Source: Betaproteobacteria bacterium (lineage in GTDB: Bacteria; Pseudomonadota; Gammaproteobacteria; Burkholderiales; Rhodocyclaceae). From it: a DNA stretch of 52,576 nt. Below, piece after piece: positions 15,791 through 24,600 of the stretch (the stretch's first letter is position 1; each line of letters opens with the position of its first letter). Both the position numbers and the translations under genes were made by a program. The notes under the pieces are model-generated. The model was given only the letters and a program-made list of their open reading frames with translations. It was not told the DNA's origin and searched no databases. The DNA is taken from NCBI GenBank assembly GCA_009781175.1, contig WQYQ01000025.1, positions 1-52,576 of the forward strand. Direction: 5' to 3'.

Positions 15791-16435
15791 ATGAAAAATA
15801 TCGTTGTCCTTATCTCTGGCCGTGGCAGCAATATGGAAGCCATCGTGCGGGCGCAAATTCCCGGCGCCCGGATTGCCGCGGTTATTTCCAATCGGCCCGA
15901 CGCCGCCGGCCTTGAGTTCGCACGCTCGCACGGCATCGCGACCGGGGTGTTGAATCATCGGGATTTTTCCGATCGGGCCGCGTTCGATACGCGCCTGTTG
16001 GCCTTGATTGATAGCCATGCGCCCGATCTCGTGGTTCTGGCGGGTTTCATGCGCGTGCTGACGCAGGGTTTTGTCGAGCACTACGCGGGACGTTTGCTCA
16101 ATATTCATCCTTCGTTGCTGCCAAGCTTTCCCGGCCTGCATACGCATGCGCGCGCGCTGGAGGCCGGAGTCGGTTTACATGGCGCAACGGTTCATTTCGT
16201 GACAGCCGATCTCGACTGTGGTCCCATCGTCATTCAAGCTGCGGTGCCCGTGTTGCCGCATGACGACGAAAACGCTCTGGCCGAGCGTGTGCTGGCGCAG
16301 GAGCATCGAATCTATCCGCAGGCCGTGCGCTGGTTTGTCGAGGGGCGGATACGCCTCGACGGACAACGGGCCGTTGTCGAAGGAGGGACATATATGCCGT
16401 CAGCGAGCTGTGTTACCCCCGCATTGGAGTATTGA
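15791..16435 (+). CDS. purN: Phosphoribosylglycinamide formyltransferase (PurN)
   Basis: 214 residues. Third step of de novo purine synthesis: transfers formyl from 10-formyltetrahydrofolate to GAR. Motifs: VLISGRGSNMEAI (phosphate loop), VLAGFMRVLT, and the active-site stretch LLNIHPSLLPSFPGLHTHARAL followed by GATVHFVTADLDCGPIV, with catalytic Asn, His and Asp visible. Length matches E. coli PurN (212). Its TGA is immediately followed by the TTG start of the DUF3108 gene. Confidence 0.95.
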   Translation: MKNIVVLISGRGSNMEAIVRAQIPGARIAAVISNRPDAAGLEFARSHGIATGVLNHRDFSDRAAFDTRLLALIDSHAPDLVVLAGFMRVLTQGFVEHYAGRLLNIHPSLLPSFPGLHTHARALEAGVGLHGATVHFVTADLDCGPIVIQAAVPVLPHDDENALAERVLAQEHRIYPQAVRWFVEGRIRLDGQRAVVEGGTYMPSASCVTPALEY

Positions 16436-17593
16436 TTGAAGCTTGGCTGGCTTGTCGGCCGGCGCGCGGGCGGGTTTGGGATTGCGCTGACCGTCTCGAT
16501 TCTGTTCCACCTATTATTGCTGTTCGCGCCCGCATGGCAGGTTCCCGTAAGCGTGGAGCCGGTCCGGATCGAGGCAAGCTTGAGAATGCCGCCGACACGG
16601 CTTGCCGCGGTCAAGCCTGTGGAACAGCCGGCTACGCAGCAAAAAAAACCGGCGCTCAAGCCAATCAAGCATAAAGCCGCCGCGAATGCGCTGCATGCCG
16701 GAGCGCAACCCAAAGTTTTGGCTTCCGCGGAAAAAACCGCACAAGCGCCGGAAATAGCTGTACCTTCCGGCGCCGGCGACGATGCGCCTCCTCCTGCAAC
16801 GGAACAAAGCGGCGCCGCCATGACGGAGCCGCTTGCCCAGACCGACCCGGCTCCGCCGCCGCAGGATTCATTTCCGGTGACGGTCGACCCGGAAGCCACG
16901 GTGGTTTGGCCGCATTCCGGGCGCATCGTTTTTCAGGTCCGCTATGGCGCGGGGCTCGATATTGGCCGCATGATTCATACTTGGTCTCACGACGGCGAGC
17001 GCTACACGATGCGGGCGGAGATGGAAACGGTCGGTTTGGCGCGGATGATTCACAAGTTCTCCGCCGTGCAACAGAGCCAGGGACGCGTCGGTCCCGAAGG
17101 ATTGGCTCCGACGGGGTTTCAGGAGGATTTGAACGGCAAGCAGTCGCATGCGATTTTTGATTGGAACGCGCACAAGGTCATCATGTCGCGTCCCGATCGT
17201 GTGCGCGAGGAAGCCTTGAATGGCGTCGCCCAGGATATTTTGAGCCTGGCCCATCATTTGGCCTTCCAGCCCGATACGATGGAGACGCTCGATATCTTTG
17301 TGGTGGCCGGGCGTTGGGGCGCGCACGCAACGCTGAGCCAGGTGGCTAACGAGCGCTTGCGTTTGCCGTGGGGGCAAATCGAGACGCGCCATTTCCATTG
17401 CGAGGCGAATGGCGGCGAGTTTGGGATCGATATCTGGCTTTCGCGCGAGCATCGCAACGCGCCGGTCAGGATTCGGGTTGACGACCGCAAGCAAGGCCAT
17501 GTGGTCGATGAGATCGCGCTTGAGATGGAACTGGACGATCAGCGGATCGAGTTTCGTCCGAGCACGGAAGAACGGGAAATGTATAAAGGTTGA
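16436..17593 (+). CDS. DUF3108 domain protein with N-terminal membrane anchor and Pro/Ala-rich linker
   Basis: 385 residues. A single N-terminal helix (FGIALTVSILFHLLLLFAP) resembles TonB-type anchors and is followed by a long Ala/Pro/Lys-rich linker (about residues 45-145). The C-terminal part has FQVRYGAGLDIGRMIHTWSHDGERY and DILSLAHHLAFQP, the DUF3108 pattern of periplasmic beta-rich proteins. Function unknown; an envelope role is likely from topology. The start is TTG directly after the purN stop, with GGAG nearby. The stop overlaps the region in front of the RsmB-type gene, so purN, this gene and the methyltransferase probably share a transcript. Confidence 0.8.
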   Translation: MKLGWLVGRRAGGFGIALTVSILFHLLLLFAPAWQVPVSVEPVRIEASLRMPPTRLAAVKPVEQPATQQKKPALKPIKHKAAANALHAGAQPKVLASAEKTAQAPEIAVPSGAGDDAPPPATEQSGAAMTEPLAQTDPAPPPQDSFPVTVDPEATVVWPHSGRIVFQVRYGAGLDIGRMIHTWSHDGERYTMRAEMETVGLARMIHKFSAVQQSQGRVGPEGLAPTGFQEDLNGKQSHAIFDWNAHKVIMSRPDRVREEALNGVAQDILSLAHHLAFQPDTMETLDIFVVAGRWGAHATLSQVANERLRLPWGQIETRHFHCEANGGEFGIDIWLSREHRNAPVRIRVDDRKQGHVVDEIALEMELDDQRIEFRPSTEEREMYKG

Positions 17594-17595
17594 AG

Positions 17596-18852
17596 ATGCA
17601 GCCAAACCGACAACAACTAGATCAGGCAACCGAGGTTTTGGCCGACGTTTTGCGCTTTGAATATCCGGCCGATGCCGTGCTGTCAGCGTTTTTCCGGCGC
17701 GAGCGCGCGCTGGGCCAGCGCGATCGCGGCGTGATCGCCGAAAGCGTGTATGCCGTGCTGCGCAATTTGCGCCGGCTCGAACATTGGTGCGGCGAGCGGG
17801 TGACGGGACGGCGTTTGTTGCTGGCGGCGCTGGTGCGGGTTTTCGGACTTTCCGCGCGCCAGCTTGAAAATGCAATATCGGCAAGCGAGTTGCGCTGGAT
17901 CGGCGAACGTCAAGCCGATGTGCAGACCGAGCCGGACTTTGCCGTCCAGGCGAATTTGCCGGACTGGCTGGCTGAGAAAATGGTGGCGCAGTACGGCGAA
18001 AGCGCCGCGATGCGCTTGGCGCAAGCCTTGAATCAGGCGGCGCCGCTCGACTTGCGCGTCAATCCGCTCAAGGTGCGGCGGGAAGACGTATTGGCGCAAC
18101 TCAATCAGGAAGGCATCAAGGCCGAGGCCGGCCGTTATTCGCCGCTGGCGATCCGGCTTGCCGGGAAGCCCTCGCTGGCCAAGCATCCCTTGTTTTTGCA
18201 AGGGGCGATCGAGGTTCAGGATGAGGGCAGTCAGTTGCTGGGCTTCCTCGTCGCGCCCAAACGTGGCGAGATGGTGGCCGACTTTTGCGCCGGCGCGGGG
18301 GGCAAAACGTTGATTTTGGGGGCGTTGATGCGTTCCACCGGGCGCTTGTACGCCTTCGACACCTCGGACAAGCGGCTCGCCAAGCTCAAGCCGAGACTTG
18401 CCCGCTCGGGCTTGTCGAATGTGCATCCCAGCGTGATCGCGCATGAAAACGATGCGCGTCTTAAACGCTTGGCGGGCAAGCTCGACCGCGTGCTGGTCGA
18501 CGCGCCTTGCAGCGGGCTGGGAACCTTGCGGCGCAATCCCGACCTGAAATGGCGTCAGACGCCGGCATCGGTTGCCGAGCTGCAAAGCAAGCAGGCCGGC
18601 ATTCTCGCCGCGGCGGCCAAGCTTTTGAAACCGGGCGGGCGGCTGGTGTATGCCACGTGCAGCGTGTTGGCGGAAGAAAACGATGGAATCGTCGACGCTT
18701 TCCTCGCCGCGCGCCCGGATTTCCGCATGCTTTCCGCCGAGTCGGTGCTGGCCGCTCAGGGAATTTCCCTGGCGTGCGGCGAGCGTTTGCGGCTCGACCC
18801 CCTGGAGCATGATACCGATGGCTTTTTTGCTGCTGTGATGGAGCGCGCATAA
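17596..18852 (+). CDS. RsmB/NOP-family RNA 5-methylcytosine methyltransferase
   Basis: 418 residues. An N-terminal NusB-like region (about 1-130) is followed by the Rossmann methyltransferase domain: motif I VADFCAGAGGKTLILGAL, motif IV VLVDAPCSGLGTLRRNPDLKWR and motif VI LVYATCSVLAEEN. The two cysteines (DAPC and ATC) are the catalytic pair of m5C RNA methyltransferases such as RsmB. The substrate is probably 16S rRNA, but the protein may be a paralogue of RsmB rather than the orthologue. ATG 17596 is chosen over TTG 17590, with AAAGG upstream. It is followed without a gap by mscS. Confidence 0.85.
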   Translation: MQPNRQQLDQATEVLADVLRFEYPADAVLSAFFRRERALGQRDRGVIAESVYAVLRNLRRLEHWCGERVTGRRLLLAALVRVFGLSARQLENAISASELRWIGERQADVQTEPDFAVQANLPDWLAEKMVAQYGESAAMRLAQALNQAAPLDLRVNPLKVRREDVLAQLNQEGIKAEAGRYSPLAIRLAGKPSLAKHPLFLQGAIEVQDEGSQLLGFLVAPKRGEMVADFCAGAGGKTLILGALMRSTGRLYAFDTSDKRLAKLKPRLARSGLSNVHPSVIAHENDARLKRLAGKLDRVLVDAPCSGLGTLRRNPDLKWRQTPASVAELQSKQAGILAAAAKLLKPGGRLVYATCSVLAEENDGIVDAFLAARPDFRMLSAESVLAAQGISLACGERLRLDPLEHDTDGFFAAVMERA

Positions 18853-20172
18853 ATGGCTGGAGCCGCATTGGAAGAGAGTCTGACAAAGGTTGGCGGTGCT
18901 TTCGCGAATTTTTTCCGCTCAGACAATCTGATTCAGTTCTGTGTGATCGTTCTGGCGCTTGGCTTGGCCTGGGGCCTGACGGCATGGGTTCTGCGCACGC
19001 GCGCGAAAGACGGCAAGCGCAGGCGCTTGGTGCGTTATCTGGGATTCCCATTCTTGAGCATGGTTTTCCTGGAGGTCGCGCTGCTGGCGTTGGAGGCGGC
19101 GGAGCTTCGCGCGTCCGCCGTGTCGATCGCGGTTGGACTAGCTTTTGCGATGTTCGTGTTGAGGCTGATCGAGCTTGCCTTGCGGCAGATTTTCCCGCAG
19201 TCGACCTGGCTGGCGAATGCCGAGCGCTACCTCGCCGTGACGATTTGGACGCTCGCGGCCTTGCAGCAGATTGGCGTGCTCGGAGGGGTGATCGAGTGGC
19301 TTGATCACCTGAGCATTCATCTCGGCAAGCAGCGCATAACGGTGTGGATGCTGATCCAAAGCATCTTGACGATAGGCGGAACAATGATTGCTGCGATGTG
19401 GCTCAGCGGCGTCATTGAAGAGCGTTTGCAGGCGGCCGAGCGCATCGATTCGAGCGCGCGCGCGGTGTTGGCGCGCGTGGTCAAAGCCTTATTGATTTTT
19501 GTCGGCCTGCTGACTTCGATGTCTTTGGTCGGCCTGGATTTCACAACGCTTTCGGTATTCTCCGGGGCATTGGGCATCGGCTTGGGTTTTGGCTTGCAGA
19601 AGATCGCGAGCAACTATGTGGCGGGCTTCATTATTCTGTTCGAGCGCTCGATCCGGATCGGGAACTTGATCAGCGTGGGTTCCGAGCGCGGTGAGGTGCG
19701 CGAGATCACGACACGCTACACGATGCTGCGCGCGCTCAACGGTATCGACGTCATCGTGCCGAACGAAACCTTGATCAGTTCTACCGTTCAGAACGAAACC
19801 TTCATCGATCCGAACGTCATGCTTTCGATTCGTGTTCAGGTTGCCTATAACGCCGACGTTGAACGTGCCCTCGCCGTATTAAAAGAGTGTGCCCTGGTGC
19901 ATGAGCGGGTACTGCGCGATCCGCCGCCGAGCTCTGCCTTGGCGAATTTCGGCGAGAGTGGAATCGATCTCGATCTCGCGTTTTGGCTGCTTGACCCTCG
20001 CCTGGGCGCCGGCGGCGTGCGCTCGGCCATCAATCGGGAAATTTGGCGGCGCTTCAATGAGGAAGGGATTCAGTTTCCCTATCCGCAACGCGAAATCCGC
20101 ATTCTCAATAATCCGCTTTCCGTGCTTGAAGAAGGGCGGGTTGCCCACAAGCAAGAACAAATGTCCGTTTAG
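18853..20172 (+). CDS. MscS-family mechanosensitive ion channel
   Basis: 439 residues with about five predicted membrane helices. The pore helix and MscS beta domain are clear: LSVFSGALGIGLGFGLQKIASNYVAGFIILFERSIRIGN, ending in the core motif, then RYTMLRALNGIDVIVPNETLIS and a mixed C-terminal domain (VAYNADVERAL, DLAFWLLDP). Such channels open on hypo-osmotic shock and release solutes. It is longer than E. coli MscS (286), with extra N-terminal helices as in YbdG/YnaI-type members. The ATG directly follows the TAA of the methyltransferase gene. Confidence 0.9.
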   Translation: MAGAALEESLTKVGGAFANFFRSDNLIQFCVIVLALGLAWGLTAWVLRTRAKDGKRRRLVRYLGFPFLSMVFLEVALLALEAAELRASAVSIAVGLAFAMFVLRLIELALRQIFPQSTWLANAERYLAVTIWTLAALQQIGVLGGVIEWLDHLSIHLGKQRITVWMLIQSILTIGGTMIAAMWLSGVIEERLQAAERIDSSARAVLARVVKALLIFVGLLTSMSLVGLDFTTLSVFSGALGIGLGFGLQKIASNYVAGFIILFERSIRIGNLISVGSERGEVREITTRYTMLRALNGIDVIVPNETLISSTVQNETFIDPNVMLSIRVQVAYNADVERALAVLKECALVHERVLRDPPPSSALANFGESGIDLDLAFWLLDPRLGAGGVRSAINREIWRRFNEEGIQFPYPQREIRILNNPLSVLEEGRVAHKQEQMSV

Positions 20173-20281
20173 ATGTTGCTGCGCTGAGGTGGGTTTCGTG
20201 CAGCCAGCGCTTGAGTCAACTACACTAAAAAGCTGTATGCGATAAGCAAGCTGCGTTCTATTTTTCTGGAGAGTATTGCCA

Positions 20282-21454
20282 ATGTTTTTTTCCGGTTTGG
20301 TCGATTTGCCTTGGTGGGGCTATGTCCTGGTGACGCTTGCGCTGACGCATGTCACGATTGCCTCCGTCACGATTTTCCTGCATCGCCATCAAGCGCATCG
20401 CGCGCTGGATCTGCATCCGCTTCCAAGTCATTTTTTCCGTTTTTGGCTGTGGCTGACGACGGGGATGGTGACCAAGGAATGGGCGGCGATCCATCGTAAG
20501 CATCATGCCAAATGCGAAACGGAGGAAGATCCGCACAGTCCTCAAACGCGTGGTTTGCGCAAGGTTCTGTGGCAGGGGGCCGAGTTGTATCGCGCGGAAG
20601 CCAAAAATGCGGAAACCTTGAGCAAATACGGCCACGGGACGCCGGACGATTGGCTGGAGCGCAATCTCTATCGCCATTCGGTATGGGGCGTCAGTCTGAT
20701 GCTGATCGTCGATGTCGCGTTGTTCGGCTTTATCGGTTTGACGATCTGGGCCGTGCAGATGGTCTGGATTCCCTTCTGGGCTGCGGGCGTGGTCAACGGA
20801 CTCGGCCACTATTGGGGTTACCGTAACTACGACTGCGCGGATGCCTCGACGAACTTGGCGCCGTGGGGCATTTTGATCGGCGGCGAAGAGTTGCATAACA
20901 ACCATCACAGTTTCGCTACCTCGGCCAAGTTGTCCGCCAAGTGGTATGAATTCGATATCGGCTGGATGTATATCCGAATCCTGGCGTTGCTTGGTCTCGC
21001 CAAGGTCAAGAAAACGATTCCGACGCCGAAATTCGGCACAGCGAAAAGCGTGGTTGATTTCGATACCTTGCAGGCCATCGTGACTTACCGTTATGACGTC
21101 ATGCGGCGTTATGTGACGAGCTTCAAGGATGTGTATCGCGAAGAAGTCGCTAGGCTTGCGCAAAACAGCGGGCCGAAATTCGAACTGAAAGAATTCTGCC
21201 GCTGGCTGAATGCGGAACGGCCGGAAAGCATTCCGGCGCTGATTCAGCAGAAATTTGAAGCTGCGCTCGTTGCCAGCCCGCGTTTGCAGAAGATCGAGTC
21301 GATGAAGCGCGAACTCGTTGAACTCTGGGCGCGTTCTTCCGCTTCCCGGGAACAATTGGTCGGCAAATTGCAGGACTGGTGCGCTCGCGCGGAGGCGAGT
21401 GGAATTCGTCAGCTTGAGGAGTTTTCGTTGCGGCTGCGCCGCTACGTCGTGTAA
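20282..21454 (+). CDS. Acyl-CoA/acyl-lipid fatty acid desaturase (delta-9 type)
   Basis: 390 residues. The three histidine boxes of membrane di-iron desaturases are present: HRHQAHR, HRKHH and HNNHH, with WGYRNYDCADASTNL before the third. Hydrophobic helices flank them. The roughly 120-residue C-terminus (from TLQAIVTYRYDVMRRY) is helical and typical of proteobacterial homologues. The enzyme introduces a double bond into membrane acyl chains, helping control fluidity. ATG 20282 is preferred to TTG 20276; CTGGAGAG lies upstream. A terminator follows 16 bases after the stop. Confidence 0.88.
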   Translation: MFFSGLVDLPWWGYVLVTLALTHVTIASVTIFLHRHQAHRALDLHPLPSHFFRFWLWLTTGMVTKEWAAIHRKHHAKCETEEDPHSPQTRGLRKVLWQGAELYRAEAKNAETLSKYGHGTPDDWLERNLYRHSVWGVSLMLIVDVALFGFIGLTIWAVQMVWIPFWAAGVVNGLGHYWGYRNYDCADASTNLAPWGILIGGEELHNNHHSFATSAKLSAKWYEFDIGWMYIRILALLGLAKVKKTIPTPKFGTAKSVVDFDTLQAIVTYRYDVMRRYVTSFKDVYREEVARLAQNSGPKFELKEFCRWLNAERPESIPALIQQKFEAALVASPRLQKIESMKRELVELWARSSASREQLVGKLQDWCARAEASGIRQLEEFSLRLRRYVV

Positions 21455-21469
21455 GACAGCGTAATTTTA

Positions 21470-21508
21470 CGGGCGCCGATCGATCCGATCTGGCGCCCGT
21501 TTTTATTT
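21470..21508 (+). terminator. Intrinsic terminator after the desaturase gene
   Basis: CGGGCGCC, a 15-base loop, GGCGCCCG, then TTTTTATTT. It lies between the desaturase and the convergent EAL gene and may also end that transcript. Confidence 0.85.
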
Positions 21509-21545
21509 CATGCGGCGTGAATGCTGAACCGACACGCGACTCAGC

Positions 21546-23777
21546 CTATACCGGTTGTACCTGGTGCGTATTCAGCCATTCCATCAAGACTGGAACTTCC
21601 ATCGGACGTCCAAAGTAATACCCCTGGGCCTCATGGCAGCCCAATTCCCGCAGGCGCTCCGCCTGACTTGCTTCTTCGACGCCTTCCGCGACGATTTGCA
21701 GCCCCAGTCGCTGTCCGAGCTGGATCACGACTTCGGGAATTTGCGCGCCGCGTTCGGAGGTCGTCAGTTCATTGATGAAGGAGCGGTCGATTTTGAGCCG
21801 GTCGACTGCCAGGCGTTGCAGGTAGGAGAGCGAGGAAAAGCCCGTGCCGAAATCATCGATGGCAAGCGTAATTCCCGTTTTTTTGATTTTGGCGAAAGTG
21901 TGCAGGATGGTGTCGGCGTCCTCCATAGCCATCGATTCGGTGATTTCGAGTTCGATGCAGCGGGGGTCGGCGCCGCTGTTTTCGAGCGCCCGACGCAGCA
22001 CGAAAGGAAAGCGAGGATGCCGGAACTGGCTGACCGACACGTTGATTGCGATACGGATGTGGCCGAAGCCTTGGCGCGCCAGACGGGCTTGTTGGAGGCA
22101 GGCGACGCGTAAAACCCATTCTCCGATGCTGACGATCAGGCCGGAATGTTCGGCCAGCGGAATAAAGCGGCCGGGAGGGACCATTTTGCCATCGTCGGTG
22201 CGCCATCGGATCAGGGCTTCAACACCGACGACATTGCCCGTGCTCAGATTGATCTGGGGCTGATAGACGAGGAATAACTTGTCGTTGTCGAAAGCGTGGC
22301 GTAACGCCTGGAGAAGTTTTACGCGCTCCTGGATTTCGACGCCCATCTCGCGCGTGTAATAGCTGACTTCGCCGCGGCGGTGCTGTTTGGCCCGCTTGAG
22401 CGCGATATTGGCTTCCTTGAGCGCGTCGGAACCGTTGTTACCTGTGTCGGAGAGGTTCAATAATCCGATCGTGACGGAAACGAGTACTTCCTCGTCGTCG
22501 ATGGCGAAGGGTTCCTGGAACTGTCCGGTTAAATTCGAAGGCGTCAAATGGACGCTTGGTCCAAGCAGGCCGAATGTGTCGCCCGCCGTGCGCGCGATGA
22601 TCACATCATCGTAGAGGCTGCTCTTCAGACGCTGCGCGATGGCTTGCAGGAGCCGGTCGCCGAGGTTGTGGCCGAGTGCGTCGTTCGTTTCGGCGAAATG
22701 GTCGATGTCGAGCAAAGCCAATGAATACTTATTGCGCTCGGGACTGCGCAGCTTCAGATTAATTTGGTTGACGAAGTGGAAGCGATTCGGCAGGCGTGAG
22801 AGTGGGTCGTTGTAAGCAATGGTCTGGAGCTTCGAGAACAACGCGGCATTCTGGAAGCCTGCCGCAATGTTGGTGCAGAAAGTATGCAGCAGGTTGCGCG
22901 CGAAGTGATCGAGATGTGCGCCGCTCTCGAGATAGGCCGCGACATCGCGATAACCGTTGCCTTGGAAAAACAGTGTCGTGCCGTGTTCGGCGTAAAGATT
23001 CCGGCGTTCGCGCAAGCTGCGCTGCAATAAATCGCGAATGCCGGCATGATCAATCGTGGTGAGCGGCTGGCTGATTTGATTGGCATAGCGGCCCGCAGCG
23101 GCGATGACGATCAGATTGCCATGCTCGGCGATGTCTTCCTGTGCGCAGACCAGACCTTCCGGGGAGATTCCCATCAGCGCCGCGAGTTGCGTCGTGACGC
23201 CTGCCGCACACCGGCTCAAACCATGTACCGTCATGAAGTCGGCGCTGGCCTGCACGATCATATTGAGCCCATCGCGCCCCAGATTGATCGCGTGGATGTG
23301 CCGATAGGCGTGAATCGCCGCGCTGAGCGCCGCATGGAGTTCGATGGGTGTGAGTTCCGCGGCTGTTTTACAGGCCGAAATGTCGTAACGGTTGATCGCA
23401 TCGATCTGCGGAATGTTGCAGGCATGCTTGGCATGCAGAATGATGCGCAAATCCTGGAGGCCGAGTTCTTCCCGAATCGCTTTGATGAGATGCAGACTGG
23501 CATCCCCGGCTTCAATCGTCGTGCTCAACAGCACTGCGGCGATTTCTTTTTCCTGGTCCAGGATGTCGTATGCCTGGGCAGTCGAGTAAGCGTGAAGGAC
23601 GGTCAGGGGGCGATTGGCGATCAGCGTGCCACGCAGCGCTTCGAGCGTGTCGTCATGGACCCGGGGATCGCTGTCGACAATCAAGATTCGCCAGGCTCTG
23701 TGCGGTGCTTCGCCTGGATCTTTGCGTGACAAGGCATTCTTCCCGGCGGGTATCTGTTCGTTGTGCTGCTTGTTCAC
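21546..23777 (-). CDS. EAL-domain c-di-GMP phosphodiesterase with degenerate receiver and GGDEF domains (DUF3369)
   Basis: 743 residues. The N-terminal receiver-like domain (about 28-150) keeps the acidic VDSDPR and the lysine in ACKTAAELT, but the phosphoacceptor position reads AVLLSTT with no Asp. DUF3369 follows (about 150-310). The GGDEF domain has AGDTF in place of GGDEF, so it should not make c-di-GMP. The EAL domain is intact: VEALIRW, INVSVSQFRHP, ELEITES, DDFGTGFSSLSYL, KIDRSFI and VAEGVE, all metal and substrate residues present. The protein therefore probably degrades c-di-GMP and is not controlled by phosphorylation. It is convergent with the desaturase gene. Confidence 0.9.
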   Translation of the reverse strand: MNKQHNEQIPAGKNALSRKDPGEAPHRAWRILIVDSDPRVHDDTLEALRGTLIANRPLTVLHAYSTAQAYDILDQEKEIAAVLLSTTIEAGDASLHLIKAIREELGLQDLRIILHAKHACNIPQIDAINRYDISACKTAAELTPIELHAALSAAIHAYRHIHAINLGRDGLNMIVQASADFMTVHGLSRCAAGVTTQLAALMGISPEGLVCAQEDIAEHGNLIVIAAAGRYANQISQPLTTIDHAGIRDLLQRSLRERRNLYAEHGTTLFFQGNGYRDVAAYLESGAHLDHFARNLLHTFCTNIAAGFQNAALFSKLQTIAYNDPLSRLPNRFHFVNQINLKLRSPERNKYSLALLDIDHFAETNDALGHNLGDRLLQAIAQRLKSSLYDDVIIARTAGDTFGLLGPSVHLTPSNLTGQFQEPFAIDDEEVLVSVTIGLLNLSDTGNNGSDALKEANIALKRAKQHRRGEVSYYTREMGVEIQERVKLLQALRHAFDNDKLFLVYQPQINLSTGNVVGVEALIRWRTDDGKMVPPGRFIPLAEHSGLIVSIGEWVLRVACLQQARLARQGFGHIRIAINVSVSQFRHPRFPFVLRRALENSGADPRCIELEITESMAMEDADTILHTFAKIKKTGITLAIDDFGTGFSSLSYLQRLAVDRLKIDRSFINELTTSERGAQIPEVVIQLGQRLGLQIVAEGVEEASQAERLRELGCHEAQGYYFGRPMEVPVLMEWLNTHQVQPV

Positions 23778-23934
23778 CTGTCCTGTTCCCTCCCAGAATG
23801 ATCTATTTACGTCCTGCGATCATCTGGATCTCAACACCGTGCAGCAATATCGACACGTAGAGGCAAAACTGTAGGCGCAGTAATCCTATCTAGGTTACAG
23901 GACGAAGGGACGGAAAGCGAGGGAAAGGGTCAAG

Positions 23935-23959
23935 CGGCCCGTGATTGAGACGGGCCGCG
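23935..23959 (-). terminator. Probable terminator after sodB
   Basis: GCGGCCCGT, 7-base loop, ACGGGCCGC is a perfect 9-bp stem 20 bases beyond the sodB stop on the minus strand. Only a weak T-rich tail (TTGACCCTTT) follows. Confidence 0.6.
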
Positions 23960-23979
23960 CCGGATTCAAACCCGCTCAA

Positions 23980-24564
23980 TCAGGCGAAATTGGCGGAGGC
24001 GAAATCCCAATTGGCCAGATGATTCAGGAAGGTTTCGACGAACTTCGGGCGAGCGTTGCGATAATCGATGTAATAGGCGTGTTCCCATACGTCGATGGTC
24101 AGCAGGGCCTTGTCGGCAGAATTGAGCGGTGTGCCGGCGCCCGTCGTGTTGACGATATCGACCGAGCCGTCGGCTTTCTTCACGAGCCAGGTCCAACCGG
24201 AACCGAAATTGCCGACGGCGCTTTTCGTGAAAGCGTCTTTGAATGCCTCGAAGCTGCCGAATTTTGCGTTGATCGCATCGGCCAGCTTGCCACTCGGCGC
24301 GCCGCCGCCGTTCGGCTTCATCGATTGCCAGAAGAAGGTGTGATTCCAGACCTGCGCGGCATTGTTGAATACGCCGCCAGCGGGCGCCTTTTTCACGATC
24401 GCTTCGAGATCCAGGGCCTCGTATTCGGTGCCTTTGATCAGATTATTCAGGTTCGTGACATAGGCTTGGTGATGCTTGCCGTAGTGATATTCGAAAGTCT
24501 CGGCCGAGATGTGGGGCGCCAGAGCGTCTTTCGCATAAGGCAGGGCGGGGAGTTGATGTTCCAT
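23980..24564 (-). CDS. sodB: Fe superoxide dismutase (SodB)
   Basis: 194 residues, the usual length of SodB. Converts superoxide to hydrogen peroxide and oxygen in the cytoplasm. Metal ligands and signatures are visible: [31 protein letters not shown] and [19 protein letters not shown] with GSGWTWLV and the AGG/QVWNH context is characteristic of the iron-type enzyme. ATG 24564 is preceded by GGAGT. A hairpin follows the stop. It is separated from xseA by 36 bases on the same strand. Confidence 0.95.
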   Translation of the reverse strand: MEHQLPALPYAKDALAPHISAETFEYHYGKHHQAYVTNLNNLIKGTEYEALDLEAIVKKAPAGGVFNNAAQVWNHTFFWQSMKPNGGGAPSGKLADAINAKFGSFEAFKDAFTKSAVGNFGSGWTWLVKKADGSVDIVNTTGAGTPLNSADKALLTIDVWEHAYYIDYRNARPKFVETFLNHLANWDFASANFA

Positions 24565-24600
24565 GTTTGCTTGACTCCAATGGGTTGGGAAATTGGAATT

